A DNA stretch of 64,000 nt from Mycobacterium sp. DL99 (GCF_004762045.1 NZ_SJOM01000007.1:3833008-3897007), one strand, 5' to 3'; counted from the stretch's first letter, positions 11,775-20,898 are shown. The notes: generated from the letters alone by a model not told the origin. Program-made: numbers and translations.

Positions 11775-12536
11775 TCACCGGGCCACCCCGATGGCCTCCA
11801 GCAGGATGGGTGCCAGCTCTTTGCGGCACATCACGAAGTCCGGCAGGTACGGGTCGGCGCGGTTGTAGCGCAGCTCCGAGCCGTCCAGCCGGGACGCGTG
11901 CAGGCCCGCAGCCAGCACCACACCCGCAGGTGCAGCCGAATCCCACTCCCACTGCCCGCCGGCATGGATGTACGCGTCGACGTCACCGCGCACCACGGCC
12001 ATCGCCTTGGCCCCGGCCGAGCCGATGCGCACCATCCGGAAATCGAGCTGCTCACGCATCCGCCACAGCACCGCCGGCGGGCGGTTCGAACTCGCGGTGA
12101 TCAACAGGGGGCCGGGCCGCCGCGGCCCGGGCGGGGTGACCGTATCGCTGCGATACACCTCACTCCGGGCGGGCAGGGCCACCACCGCATCCGACAGGCC
12201 TCCGTCGACACCCACCGAACGCTGCCACAGGGCGATGTGCACCGCCCAGTCCTCACGGCCGGGCAAGGAGAACTCGTGCGTGCCGTCCACCGGATCGACG
12301 ATCCAGACCCGATCGGCCTCGACACGGGCCAGGTCGTCGACCGCCTCCTCGCTGAGCACCGAATCACCGGGGCGGGCCTGGGCCAGGCGATCGAGGATCA
12401 GCGCGTTGGATCGCCGGTCCCCCTCGTCGCCGAGGTAGTACGGGTCGTAGAAACCGACCTCCTCGCGCACCGCCAGCAACAGCTCACCGGCCTCCTTGGC
12501 CACTGCGGCGGCCAGGTCGGCGTCGGTCGAGTGCAT
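11775..12536 (-). CDS. cysQ: 3'-phosphoadenosine 5'-phosphate phosphatase CysQ
   Basis: Mg-dependent, Li-sensitive phosphatase of the inositol monophosphatase fold that removes PAP made during sulfate assimilation; the mycobacterial enzyme also acts on fructose-1,6-bisphosphate and inositol-1-phosphate in vitro. Metal ligands are visible in VLSEEAVDD, the signature IVDPVDGTHEFSLPGREDWA, and the C-terminal WEWDSAAPAGVVLAAG. 253 aa from ATG 12536 (MHSTDADLAA); the open frame runs far upstream but without a conserved sequence. It sits behind mshC as in M. tuberculosis, linking it to cysteine/thiol metabolism, and is divergent from a hydrolase with a 78-bp gap. Confidence 0.93.
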   Translation of the reverse strand: MHSTDADLAAAVAKEAGELLLAVREEVGFYDPYYLGDEGDRRSNALILDRLAQARPGDSVLSEEAVDDLARVEADRVWIVDPVDGTHEFSLPGREDWAVHIALWQRSVGVDGGLSDAVVALPARSEVYRSDTVTPPGPRRPGPLLITASSNRPPAVLWRMREQLDFRMVRIGSAGAKAMAVVRGDVDAYIHAGGQWEWDSAAPAGVVLAAGLHASRLDGSELRYNRADPYLPDFVMCRKELAPILLEAIGVAR

Positions 12537-12614
12537 CAAGCCAGTATCGATGGCCCGAACATCGGGCGTCGGATCGGGGCCCGGGTTGCCCTGGCGCGCC
12601 GGTAACTTGGCAGC

Positions 12615-13646
12615 GTGAGGCGACTCGTCAAAGTGATCCCGCTGTGCGTCCTGGCGACTGTGGTCGCGGTGATCGGGTCGGGCGCGGCATGGGAACAGAT
12701 CGAACGAAACCGCGCCGCCGCGGAGTTTCCAGCCCCGGGCAAGATGATCGATATCGGCGGACGCGCCATTCATCTCGACTGTCGCGGCCACGGCTCGCCA
12801 ACAGTGGTACTCGAATCCGGTGCCGACACGAGCGGGTCCGCGTTGTGGTTCCCGGTGCATCGACAAGTGGCCACATTCACCCGGGTGTGTTCCTACGATC
12901 GCGCCGGACTCATGTGGAGCGAGTCTGCCAGCGACGGGCCACGTGACCCCGTCGCGGTTGTCACCGATCTTCAGCGAACACTGCGGGCGGCAAACGAATC
13001 GCCGCCCTACGTCATGGTCGGGGCATCGCTCGGCGGCCCTTTCACGATGATCTTCACCAAGTACTTCGGGAGCGAAGTAGCCGGCCTGGTCTTCGTCGAC
13101 GCCGCCCACCCGGATCAGACCGACCGGTTGGCGGCCGCGACCGCACGCCCGGAAGACGGCATCCCCGCGTTGTTCAAAGTCCTGCGGTATCTGGCTTGGA
13201 CGGGCTTGCCGCGGCTGCTCATCCCCGGGCCGACCGTGAAGGAACTACCGCCTGACGTCGTGCGCGCAATCGGTGCCTATCAGCCCGTCTCACTGGCCGC
13301 CTCATTCGACGAAGCCGAAGCGATGGAGAGCACGTTGCGGGAGGCGGGAACCTTCCGCGAACTGGGTGACCGGCCCCTGGCCGTCCTCTCCCGGGGCAAG
13401 CCTTGGAGCGCCTACAGCGAATCCGAGCGGGCGGGCACCGGCATGACCCGTGACCAGTTCGACCGAATGCAACAGGCGTGGTGGGAGATGCAGGTGGAGG
13501 AGGCGACCTGGTCGACCCGGAGCACGCATCGCAAGCTCGACGATTCCAGTCATGTCATTCAGCTGGAGAGGCCTGACGCAGTCGTCGATGCGATCCGCAC
13601 GGTGGTGTCGCAGGTACGCGGACGGAATGCTACGTCGACGCGGTAG
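12615..13646 (+). CDS. exported or membrane-anchored alpha/beta hydrolase
   Basis: 343-aa alpha/beta-hydrolase with an N-terminal basic-hydrophobic segment (MRRLVKVIPLCVLATVVAVIGSG) that looks like a signal anchor or signal peptide. The core has HLDCRGHGSPTVVLESGAD around the oxyanion strand, the nucleophile elbow GASLGG, an acid region near FRELGDRPLAVLSRG, and the catalytic His in DDSSHVIQLERP. GTG start. It is divergent from cysQ. Substrate unknown; small esters or peptides are typical for the family. No lid domain of a specific lipase type is recognisable. Confidence 0.8.
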   Translation: MRRLVKVIPLCVLATVVAVIGSGAAWEQIERNRAAAEFPAPGKMIDIGGRAIHLDCRGHGSPTVVLESGADTSGSALWFPVHRQVATFTRVCSYDRAGLMWSESASDGPRDPVAVVTDLQRTLRAANESPPYVMVGASLGGPFTMIFTKYFGSEVAGLVFVDAAHPDQTDRLAAATARPEDGIPALFKVLRYLAWTGLPRLLIPGPTVKELPPDVVRAIGAYQPVSLAASFDEAEAMESTLREAGTFRELGDRPLAVLSRGKPWSAYSESERAGTGMTRDQFDRMQQAWWEMQVEEATWSTRSTHRKLDDSSHVIQLERPDAVVDAIRTVVSQVRGRNATSTR

Positions 13647-13703
13647 CCGGGCCGGGTCCGATTGGTGCGCTGACGGGGACGGTTGTGCCAGTAGGGTCGG
13701 GCA

Positions 13704-14378
13704 ATGCGCAGCCTCGACTGGCAAACCGGTGACCGCGACGAGCTCAGTGCGTTAATCCGTTCTCACCTGGTCGCCGGGTTCTGGGGGTACGACGAAATCC
13801 TCGATATGACTCGCGCCTGGGTCGATGACTCCGGCGTGGTCGATCCCGGGGAAGCGGTCGAACTGGTGGATTCGATGTGGCGCCGGCGCCTGGCCGAGCA
13901 GGCCGTCTGGGCCGACACGGGCGACTACGGCCGGTTGCAGTACACCTTCGCCCAGCTCGAATCCGAGGGCATCCTGGCGCGGATGTGCTTCTCCTGCTGT
14001 GTCACCTGCGCGACCCACGACATCGATGACGAGCGCTCCCCCAATCCGGACCCCGAGGACTGGTACCGCTATCGGGAGTGGGCTTACACGTATTTCCACG
14101 AGCAGGATGCGCTGCGACTGGGCGACGCCGAGCCGACCCTGTATCTGGGTTTCAGTTCGTTTCGGCCCCACCCGGCGCTGCCGGACTCGCTGCTGAGCGC
14201 TGCCGCCGCCGGCGACGAGGCGGCAGTCGCCGAAATCACCGAGCGCACCGACACCGCGGTCGGTGAACGAATCGTGTTGCTGGCCAACCACTATGGCCTC
14301 GGCACCTCATGGTCGGGATCGCATCGCAGCCGCGTCGAGCTCAGTGTTTCCCAGTGGCGAAAGCCCCTGCCGCAGTAG
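13704..14378 (+). CDS. DUF6891-like hypothetical protein
   Basis: Cytosolic 224-aa protein without membrane segments. The recognisable family traits are an N-terminal GFWGYDEILDMTRAWVDD, a central MCFSCCVTCATHDIDDE cluster with four cysteines and a histidine that could bind metal, a YTYFHEQDALRLGD segment, and YLGFSSFRP. It resembles actinobacterial proteins filed as DUF6891; no activity is known to me. Same strand as the preceding hydrolase (about 57 bp apart), convergent with the next gene. Confidence 0.7.
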   Translation: MRSLDWQTGDRDELSALIRSHLVAGFWGYDEILDMTRAWVDDSGVVDPGEAVELVDSMWRRRLAEQAVWADTGDYGRLQYTFAQLESEGILARMCFSCCVTCATHDIDDERSPNPDPEDWYRYREWAYTYFHEQDALRLGDAEPTLYLGFSSFRPHPALPDSLLSAAAAGDEAAVAEITERTDTAVGERIVLLANHYGLGTSWSGSHRSRVELSVSQWRKPLPQ

Positions 14379-14468
14379 GAGGTCCATGACCGCGCAGAAC
14401 CCCGCCGAAAAACTGGCGGTAGGGGGCAGCTAGTCCTGGAATCCGTTCGAGAGGTTCGGGCGCACCCG

Positions 14469-15305
14469 CTAGAAGGCCGGCCACGGGATCGGCCGGTGCC
14501 GATCGGGCGTCGGCATCACCGGATTGTGCAGTAACCCAACGATTCTGGACCGCAACGCGGCGATCTCCGCCTCGGTGATGTGTATGCACAACTGCTCGGC
14601 CAGACCGCCGAACCCGTCGCGCAGCGCCGCGACGTCGGCCAGGGTCTCGTCGTCGACGGGTTTTCCTGCCCAGCCCCACAGCACGGTCCGCAGCTTGTCC
14701 TCGACATGCAGGCTCACCCCGTGGTCCACGCCGTACACGCCCCCGTCGAGCCCGGCCAGAATGTGCCCGCCCTTGCGGTCGGCGTTGTTGATCAGCACGT
14801 CGAACACCGCCATGCGGAACAGCCGGCGATCGTCGGCGTGCACCAGCGTCACCTCGTCGCCGGCGTAGTCATAGGCCTGCAGGATCGGCAGGAAACCCGG
14901 CGGAAGGTTCCCGGCCGGCACCAGGTCCACCAGATCGGGGCCGGAGTCGGGCTCGTCGCCCACCTGATCCCCGGGCTGTTCCACCCACAGCTGCAGCATG
15001 CCCGGCCCGGCCGGCCCGTCACGAATAATGGTGTGGGGCACGATGTTCCAGCCCAAAGCGGCCGACACCAGATATGCACTCAGCTCGCGGCCCGCCAATG
15101 TGCCGTCGGGGAAATCCCACAGCGGCGCCTCGCCCCGGATCGGCTTGTACACGCAATGGACCTGCCGCTCACCGGAGGTCGCCTCACACAGGAAGGTGGC
15201 GTTGCTGGCTGACCGGATCCGGCCGATCACCGTCAGTTCGCCGTCGGCCAGCACCGCGCCATCAGTTCTGGACCGGGCCGGGGTTCCGTCAGGATTCTGC
15301 GTCAT
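14469..15305 (-). CDS. SCO1664-family protein (Rv2133c-like), kinase-fold
   Basis: 278-aa protein that resembles a phosphatidylinositol 3/4-kinase-like fold found across Actinobacteria. Visible are a glycine-poor N-lobe with CVYKPIRGEAPLWDFPDG (Lys in the ATP site position), a helical C-lobe, RLFRMAVFDVLINNADRKGGH (catalytic-loop-like DxxxxNxDRK) and VYGVDHGVSLH (DFG-like DHG). This suggests a real phosphotransferase, but no substrate is established. ATG 15305 lies inside the end of the DUF3090 gene (17-base overlap), so the two are coupled, as in other Actinobacteria. Confidence 0.85.
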   Translation of the reverse strand: MTQNPDGTPARSRTDGAVLADGELTVIGRIRSASNATFLCEATSGERQVHCVYKPIRGEAPLWDFPDGTLAGRELSAYLVSAALGWNIVPHTIIRDGPAGPGMLQLWVEQPGDQVGDEPDSGPDLVDLVPAGNLPPGFLPILQAYDYAGDEVTLVHADDRRLFRMAVFDVLINNADRKGGHILAGLDGGVYGVDHGVSLHVEDKLRTVLWGWAGKPVDDETLADVAALRDGFGGLAEQLCIHITEAEIAALRSRIVGLLHNPVMPTPDRHRPIPWPAF

Positions 15306-15876
15306 CTTCGGACCCGGCCACCTCACCGCGCCGATAGCCGTTGGTACGCACACAGATGTGACCGTCGGGATCCAGCGGCTCATCACACAGCGGACACGGC
15401 GGGCGTCCGGCCGAGATCACCCGGTTGGACCGGGTGGCGAACTCCCGTGCCGACTCCGGGGTGAGGAACACCCGCACGGCGTCGGGGCCGTCCTCGGCAT
15501 CGTCGAGGACCACCGACGCGTCGAACTCGCCTTCGGAGACCGCAAGCAGCTCCACCACGACGGTCTGCGCTTCCGAATCCCAGCCCAGGCCCATCGTCCC
15601 GACGCGAAACTCGGCGTCGACCGGGGTGACCAGGGGCAGCAGGTCACTCACCTCGCCGGTTTCCGGCGGGATCGGTGTGCCGAAGCGGCGGTTGATCTCG
15701 GTCAACAGGGCGGCGATCCGCTCGGCCAGCACGGCGACCTGCTGCTTTTCCAGGATCACCGAGATCACTCGCTTGTCATGGACAGCTTGCAGGTAGAAGG
15801 TGCGGTTACCGGGTTGGCCGACAGTCCCGGCCACAAAGCGGTCGGGAGTACGGAAAACATGAATTGCGCGGGCCAT
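15289..15876 (-). CDS. DUF3090 family protein (Rv2134c-like)
   Basis: 195-aa actinobacterial conserved protein. The N-terminus RAIHVFRTPDRFVAGTVGQPG is diagnostic, and the C-terminus ends with a zinc-ribbon-like PCPLCDEPLDPDGHICVR (CxxC...HxC). ATG 15876 is chosen because GGAAGG lies about 6 bases upstream; a TTG at 15888 would be less likely. It always travels with the SCO1664-type gene downstream and a histidine phosphatase upstream, as here. Molecular role unknown. Confidence 0.9.
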   Translation of the reverse strand: MARAIHVFRTPDRFVAGTVGQPGNRTFYLQAVHDKRVISVILEKQQVAVLAERIAALLTEINRRFGTPIPPETGEVSDLLPLVTPVDAEFRVGTMGLGWDSEAQTVVVELLAVSEGEFDASVVLDDAEDGPDAVRVFLTPESAREFATRSNRVISAGRPPCPLCDEPLDPDGHICVRTNGYRRGEVAGSEDDAES

Positions 15877-15911
15877 GGCACCTTCCAAAATACCGGTAGC
15901 AGTACCGCGGG

Positions 15912-16583
15912 TCAGTTGGTGGACCCACCCACCACGGCGTCGGTGGCGGGTTTGGCCGCCAGCCCGGCGCTCAACTGCGCGCCAGTGTGGTTGATGTGCA
16001 TCACGAATGGGCGGAGGTCGGTGTAGCGGATCACGCTCATCGACGCGGGATCGGCGGTGATGCGCTGGAATCCATCCAGATGCACGCCCAAGGCATCGGC
16101 CAGCACCGCCTTGATCACGTCACCGTGGGTGCAGGCGACCCAAAGCACGTCGGCACCATGCTGTTCGGCCAACGCGCGGTCGCGTTCCCGCACCGCGGCG
16201 ACGGCACGAGCCTGCACCTGGGCCAATCCCTCACCGTCGGGGAACACCGCCGCGCTGGGCTGCTGCTGCACGACCGCCCACAGCGGTTCCTTGACCAGCT
16301 CGCCGATGGCACGGCCGGTCCAGCTGCCGTAATCCACCTCGGTGAGCCGGTCATCGACGATCGGCTGCAACGCGAGCGCCTCGGCCAGCGGCGCCACCGT
16401 GCGCTCGCAGCGCAACAGCGGCGAGTGCACGATCGCGGTCACCGGTAATTCTCCGATTCGCGCGACCAGGCCTGCGGCCTGTTCGGCGCCGCGCTCGTCG
16501 AGTTCGACACCCTCACTGCGGCCGGCGAGGGTATGCGCGGTGTTCGACGTCGACCGGCCGTGGCGCAGCAGGATCACGGTCAT
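15912..16583 (-). CDS. histidine phosphatase (phosphoglycerate mutase-like, Rv2135c ortholog)
   Basis: 223-aa branch-1 histidine phosphatase. The phospho-acceptor His sits in VILLRHGRSTSN; the second catalytic His in VACTHGDVIKAV; RCERTVAPL supplies a phosphate-binding Arg. The M. tuberculosis counterpart has been described as an acid phosphatase; a cofactor-independent mutase role is not supported by sequence alone. It lies between uppP and the DUF3090 gene in one minus-strand run, 55 bp from uppP. ATG 16583 gives MTVILLRHG. Confidence 0.88.
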   Translation of the reverse strand: MTVILLRHGRSTSNTAHTLAGRSEGVELDERGAEQAAGLVARIGELPVTAIVHSPLLRCERTVAPLAEALALQPIVDDRLTEVDYGSWTGRAIGELVKEPLWAVVQQQPSAAVFPDGEGLAQVQARAVAAVRERDRALAEQHGADVLWVACTHGDVIKAVLADALGVHLDGFQRITADPASMSVIRYTDLRPFVMHINHTGAQLSAGLAAKPATDAVVGGSTN

Positions 16584-16638
16584 TTCGACTCCTCGTGCGA
16601 GCGCTCGTCGGTCATCGGCCATGCCCTCCCGGTCTGGA

Positions 16639-17469
16639 TCATTGCGCGGCGACCACCCCGGTACCCAGTAGCGCCAGCACCACCACGCCCAGCACCACCC
16701 GGTAGCCGACGAACCAGTACATGCTGTGCGACACCAGGAATTTCAGGAACCAGGCGATGGCGGCCAAGCCCACGACGAACGCGATCACGGTGGCCACCAG
16801 CAGTTGGGCCCCGCTGGCGCTCATCCCCTCCCCGACCGGGTGAAAGGCATCGGGCAGGGAGAAGATGCCCGAGGCGAACACCGCGGGGATCGCCAGCAGG
16901 AAGCCGAACCGGGCAGCCAGCTCGCGCTCCATGCCCAGGAAGAGCCCGGCGCTGATGGTCGCGCCCGAGCGGGAGACCCCCGGCACCAGGGCCAGACACT
17001 GGGCCAGGCCGACGATGATGCTATCGCGCCAGGTCAGCTGCTCGACGCGGCGAACCTGCCTGCCGTAGTACTCGGCCGCTGCGATCACCGCCGAGAACAC
17101 GATGAGCGCCGAGGCCACCAGCCACAGATTGCGTGCGCCGGTACGGATTTCGTCCTTGAACAGCAGCCCGAACACGCCGATCGGAATGCTGCCGATGATC
17201 ACCCACCAGCCCAGCCAGTAGTCGGCCGACCGGTGCGCCGCGTTGAACAGTCCACTGAACCAGGCCTTGATGATGCGTCCGATGTCCCGGGCGAAGTACA
17301 CCAGCACGGCAAGCTCGGTCCCCAGCTGAGTCACCGCTGTGAACGAGGCGCCAGCGTCGTCGTCGAAGAACACCCGCGAGGTGATCGCGAGGTGTCCCGA
17401 GGACGAGACCGGCAGAAACTCGGTGAGCCCCTGGACAATCGACAGCACGACAACTTGCAGCCAGGACAT
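16639..17469 (-). CDS. uppP: undecaprenyl-diphosphatase UppP (BacA)
   Basis: Integral membrane enzyme that recycles undecaprenyl (in mycobacteria decaprenyl) diphosphate to the monophosphate used as lipid carrier for peptidoglycan and arabinogalactan; loss typically sensitises to bacitracin. In 276 aa, the two conserved regions are EFLPVSSSGHLAI (catalytic Glu and Ser-rich motif) and VPGVSRSGATISAGL (Arg). About eight membrane helices. ATG 17469 (MSWLQVVVLS) matches the M. tuberculosis start and length; a GTG a few codons upstream is in frame. Confidence 0.95.
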   Translation of the reverse strand: MSWLQVVVLSIVQGLTEFLPVSSSGHLAITSRVFFDDDAGASFTAVTQLGTELAVLVYFARDIGRIIKAWFSGLFNAAHRSADYWLGWWVIIGSIPIGVFGLLFKDEIRTGARNLWLVASALIVFSAVIAAAEYYGRQVRRVEQLTWRDSIIVGLAQCLALVPGVSRSGATISAGLFLGMERELAARFGFLLAIPAVFASGIFSLPDAFHPVGEGMSASGAQLLVATVIAFVVGLAAIAWFLKFLVSHSMYWFVGYRVVLGVVVLALLGTGVVAAQ

Positions 17470-17524
17470 GGCACCGACGTCAGTCACGACGATGACCGTA
17501 CCGTGGCGAGCGGGCCGAGATGCG

Positions 17525-17836
17525 TCAGCGAGCGGTACGCGAAACCGGCTGCGCGCCGGCGACCGCGTCGCGCACCGTTGCCGACAGACTGCGTTCATCA
17601 GTCAGGTCGATATCGGTCAGTTTGCGGGTGGCCACGGCCACTACGTCGTCGTCGACCGGAACCGGGCCCGACAGCCGCGGGCGGTAGACCTCGATCATGA
17701 GCTGCTGACGTTCGATGTGGAAAGAAAAACTCCGGCCATCGCCAACTTGGCCAAACCCACTGGCGTGTACACCAGTGGAAATATCCTCCATAGCAAACTC
17801 TCGGTTACCCAATTCCCGGTCCGCGGCGAGGGTCAT
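17525..17836 (-). CDS. small conserved hypothetical protein (position of Rv2137c)
   Basis: 103-aa protein from ATG 17836 (MTLAADREL); the frame stays open to an ATG at 17935, which would give 136 aa, close to the length annotated for Rv2137c. The core has FSFHIERQQLMIEVYRPR, a beta-rich segment, and a C-terminal DDDVVAVATRKLTDIDLTDE helix. No signal peptide. It lies between uppP and the divergent lppL, as in M. tuberculosis. Function unknown; start uncertain. Confidence 0.65.
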   Translation of the reverse strand: MTLAADRELGNREFAMEDISTGVHASGFGQVGDGRSFSFHIERQQLMIEVYRPRLSGPVPVDDDVVAVATRKLTDIDLTDERSLSATVRDAVAGAQPVSRTAR

Positions 17837-17959
17837 GGTCGAACCATACCTCGACTTATGCCGCGTTGGTTGCAGACGCGACCATTTCGGTCCAATGGCC
17901 ATGCCTAAACTGGATTCCTGCACGTCACCGACCATCCATTTCCGATCGAGAGCTATCCG

Positions 17960-18988
17960 TTGCGCCCAATCCTTGCAGGTCAGCCAGTTCGCGCCGGCCT
18001 CGTTGCGCTGGCCCTGCTGCTCACCGCGGGCTGCACGTCCAACCCCGCCGATGCCCCGCCTCCGACCATCGAGCCCGCTCAGGCCGCCGTTTCACCCCCA
18101 GTGGCGGCGAAACCAGACGGGGAGGTCCGGGAACTACGCGGGCACGCCGCGAGCGCCCTATTCGACCCAGCAACCGGCACGCTGGCCGTCCTGACCCCCG
18201 GCCCAGAAGGCCAGTCGACACTGAGCCTGCTGACCGGAAACCAGCCGCGGCGCGACGTGACGCTGCTGCCCGCGGCCACGGCGCTCGGCGTCGACGGCAA
18301 GGGCGACATCCTGGCATCCACCCGGGGTGGATACTTCCGGGTCGACGTGGCCGCGGCCAAGGCCAGCAAAATCGACGTGGACGGCGCCCAGGGTGTGGAG
18401 TTCACCGCGATCGCACTGCGCGCCGACGGCAATCCGGTGCTGGGCACCTCCGACGGAGCGGTCTACACCTTGGGCAGCGACCACACCGTGGCCGCCCACC
18501 TCAAGATCTTCGCCCGAGTGGATTCTCTTGTCACACAAGGAAACACCGCGGTGGTTCTGGACCGCGGGCAAACCTCGGTGACAGCCGTCAACCCCAGCGG
18601 GACCAAAGCCGCCCAGGCATTGCGGGCCGGTGATGGTGCCACCACCATGGCCGCCGATGCGCGCGGACGGGTCCTGGTCGCCGATACCCGCGGCGACGAG
18701 CTATTGGTGTTCGGCACCGAGCCGTTGATCATGCGCCAGCGCTACCCGGTACCCGCCGCCCCCTACGGCCTGGCCGGATCCGCCGAGCTGGCGTGGGTGT
18801 CGCAGACCGCGGCCAACACCGTGATTGGTTACGATCTCTCCACCGGCATACCGGTGGAAAAGGTGCGTTATCGAACCGTGCAGCAACCGAACTCCCTGGC
18901 CTACGACGACAAGACCGACACCCTCTACGTGGTGTCGGGCTCGGGAGCCGGTGTGCAGGTGATCCGCACCGCGTCGGGCCGCCGATGA
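17960..18988 (+). CDS. lppL: lipoprotein LppL, beta-propeller-like
   Basis: Exported lipoprotein of 342 aa. Signal peptide with lipobox LTAGC; the Cys at residue 25 would be lipidated. The mature part repeats strands of the type LAVLTPGPEG, GDILASTRGGYFRV, NPVLGTSDGAVYTLG, RVLVADTRGDELLVF and NSLAYDDKTDTLYVVSG, which suggests a YVTN/YncE-type propeller. Start is a TTG at 17960; no better ATG/GTG precedes it. Its stop overlaps the next gene by ATGA, and pyrD follows, an arrangement kept in mycobacteria. Ligand unknown. Confidence 0.88.
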   Translation: MRPILAGQPVRAGLVALALLLTAGCTSNPADAPPPTIEPAQAAVSPPVAAKPDGEVRELRGHAASALFDPATGTLAVLTPGPEGQSTLSLLTGNQPRRDVTLLPAATALGVDGKGDILASTRGGYFRVDVAAAKASKIDVDGAQGVEFTAIALRADGNPVLGTSDGAVYTLGSDHTVAAHLKIFARVDSLVTQGNTAVVLDRGQTSVTAVNPSGTKAAQALRAGDGATTMAADARGRVLVADTRGDELLVFGTEPLIMRQRYPVPAAPYGLAGSAELAWVSQTAANTVIGYDLSTGIPVEKVRYRTVQQPNSLAYDDKTDTLYVVSGSGAGVQVIRTASGRR

Positions 18989-19254
18989 CCACTATCCAGC
19001 AGGGCCGCATGCCTCCCGGATGGGACAAGGTCGTCGCCGAGGATCGTTCCGAGGAATACGACTGGATACCGCTGCGGCTACCGCCGGATGTCACCAGGAT
19101 CAGCGCCTCGATCCGCTTGTCGATCGAGGCCGAGTACCGCGGCTGGGAACTGACCCGGGTGCGGGCCTATACAGATGGGAGCCGACGGGTGCTGTTGCGC
19201 CGCAAGAAGACCGCGTCATCCATGCCGGGCACACCCCAGGCGCCTTCGCTGTGA
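18985..19254 (+). CDS. small DUF5703-like protein
   Basis: 89-aa protein overlapping lppL (ATGA) and pyrD (GTGA), so it is translationally coupled on both sides. The core EEYDWIPLRLPPDVTRISAS followed by YRGWELTRVRAYTDGSRRV LLRRK-type basic end is typical of a small actinobacterial family I recall as DUF5703. No signal peptide or membrane helix. Function unknown; consistent placement between lppL and pyrD suggests a housekeeping role. Confidence 0.8.
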   Translation: MTTIQQGRMPPGWDKVVAEDRSEEYDWIPLRLPPDVTRISASIRLSIEAEYRGWELTRVRAYTDGSRRVLLRRKKTASSMPGTPQAPSL

Positions 19255-20315
19255 TCTACGCGGCTCTGCGGCGGGCGCTGTTCCTGGTGCCCCCGGAACG
19301 GATTCACCTGTGGGTGTTCGCCCTGCTGCGCGCGGTCACCGGCCCCACGATCCTGCGGCGCGCACTGGCGCGACGGCTGGCTTCGACCGATCCGGCGTTG
19401 GCCAGCACGGTGTTCGGGATGCGGTTCGCCGGCCCGATGGGCCTGGCCGCGGGTTTCGACAAGGACGGCCGCGGCCTGGGTACCTGGGGTGCACTCGGCT
19501 TCGGGTTCGCCGAGGTGGGCACCGTCACGGCGCAGCCACAGCCGGGTAACCCCGAGCCGCGGCTGTTCCGGCTGCCCGAAGACCACGCGCTGCTCAACCG
19601 GATGGGGTTCAACAACGAGGGCGCGGGGGCGCTGGCCATCCGGTTGGCCCGGCACACCCCCGATGTGCCGATCGGGGTGAACATCGGCAAGACCAAGCTC
19701 ACCCCGCCCGAGGACGCGGTAGCCGACTACGCCGAGAGCACCCGGTTGGTGAGCGCGCTGGCCGCCTACGTCGTCGTCAACGTGAGCTCACCCAACACCC
19801 CCGGGTTGCGGGATCTGCAGGCCGTCGAATCGCTACGGCCGATCCTGGCCGCGGTCAAGGCCGAGACCGACAAGCCCGTACTGGTCAAGATCGCCCCCGA
19901 TCTCTCCGATACCGATATCGACGAAATCGCGGACCTGGCAGTCGAATTGGGGCTGGCAGGGATCGTCGCCACCAACACCACCATCTCGCGTGACGGGCTG
20001 GCAACCCCCGGTGTCGCAGACCTGGGCACCGGTGGGATCTCGGGGCGCCCGGTGGCACACCGGTCCCTGCAGGTGCTGCGCCGGTTGTACCGCCGGGTGG
20101 GCGACAAGCTCGTGCTGATCAGCGTCGGCGGCATCGAAACCGCCGACGACGCATGGGAGCGAATCGTCTCCGGGGCCACGCTGCTGCAGGGCTACACGGG
20201 GTTCATCTACGGCGGCGGGTTGTGGGCCAAACAGATTCACGACGGCATCGCCGAACGGCTGCACGCCGGCGGGTTCGCCTCGCTGACCGACGCGGTGGGT
20301 TCAGCTGCACGCTGA
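19251..20315 (+). CDS. pyrD: dihydroorotate dehydrogenase (quinone), class 2
   Basis: Fourth step of pyrimidine synthesis; the FMN enzyme oxidises dihydroorotate and passes electrons to menaquinone at the inner membrane face. The 354-aa length and N-terminal amphipathic helices (LRRALFLVPPERIHLWVFALL) mark class 2. FMN/orotate motifs: GLAAGFDKDG, NRMGFNNEG, NVSSPNTPGLRDLQ with the catalytic Ser, ATNTTISRDG and ISVGGIETADDAWERI. GTG start overlaps the upstream stop. Terminal gene of the lppL run, convergent with the PEBP gene 18 bp away. Confidence 0.96.
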   Translation: MIYAALRRALFLVPPERIHLWVFALLRAVTGPTILRRALARRLASTDPALASTVFGMRFAGPMGLAAGFDKDGRGLGTWGALGFGFAEVGTVTAQPQPGNPEPRLFRLPEDHALLNRMGFNNEGAGALAIRLARHTPDVPIGVNIGKTKLTPPEDAVADYAESTRLVSALAAYVVVNVSSPNTPGLRDLQAVESLRPILAAVKAETDKPVLVKIAPDLSDTDIDEIADLAVELGLAGIVATNTTISRDGLATPGVADLGTGGISGRPVAHRSLQVLRRLYRRVGDKLVLISVGGIETADDAWERIVSGATLLQGYTGFIYGGGLWAKQIHDGIAERLHAGGFASLTDAVGSAAR

Positions 20316-20333
20316 CCCACCGCGCGCCGCGAA

Positions 20334-20858
20334 CTAGTTCTGCTCGTAGGTGCCGTGGATGACGGCGCGGGCGATGGCCTGGCCGAAGAGGTTGAAGCCC
20401 AGGTAGGCCGGGGTGGCACCCTCGGGCAGCCCCAACGACTCGACCGGCAGGGCGTGCACCGCGATGTAGTAGCGGTGCGGGCCGTGACCGGCCGGCGGGG
20501 CCGCACCGAGGTAGCGCTTCAGGCTCGCGTCGTTGGTCAGCGTGACCGCCCCACCGGGCAGGTCGCCACCGTCACCGGCACCGGCGGGCAGTTCGGTCAC
20601 CGTCGCGGGCAGATCAGCCACCGCCCAGTGCCAGAAACCCGAGGCGGTCGGGGCATCGGGGTCGTACACCGTGACCGCGAAGCTCTTGGTCTCGGCCGGG
20701 AAGCCCGACCAGCTCAGCTGCGGCGAGACGTCCGAACCGCCGGCCCCCATGATCCCGCTGACCTGATCATTGGCCAGCGGCTGTCCGTCGGTGACCGATT
20801 CGGAGGTCAGGGTGAACGTCGGCAGCTTCGGCAGGCTGTCGTACGGAGATGTGCTCAT
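20334..20858 (-). CDS. YbhB/YbcL-type PEBP protein (Rv2140c, TB18.6 ortholog)
   Basis: 174-aa phosphatidylethanolamine-binding-protein fold, related to the eukaryotic Raf kinase inhibitor. Diagnostic residues: DPDAPTASGFWHWAV (DPDxP anion site) and GHGPHRYYIAVHAL (GxHR). The M. tuberculosis protein is a soluble cytosolic protein of unsettled role. ATG 20858 is preceded by GAGAGGGA. Just downstream of the M20 peptidase on the same strand, convergent with pyrD. Confidence 0.93.
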   Translation of the reverse strand: MSTSPYDSLPKLPTFTLTSESVTDGQPLANDQVSGIMGAGGSDVSPQLSWSGFPAETKSFAVTVYDPDAPTASGFWHWAVADLPATVTELPAGAGDGGDLPGGAVTLTNDASLKRYLGAAPPAGHGPHRYYIAVHALPVESLGLPEGATPAYLGFNLFGQAIARAVIHGTYEQN

Positions 20859-20898
20859 GGTTCCCTCTCGTCGTGGCTCGTGTAACCGGCTCGTGCGG

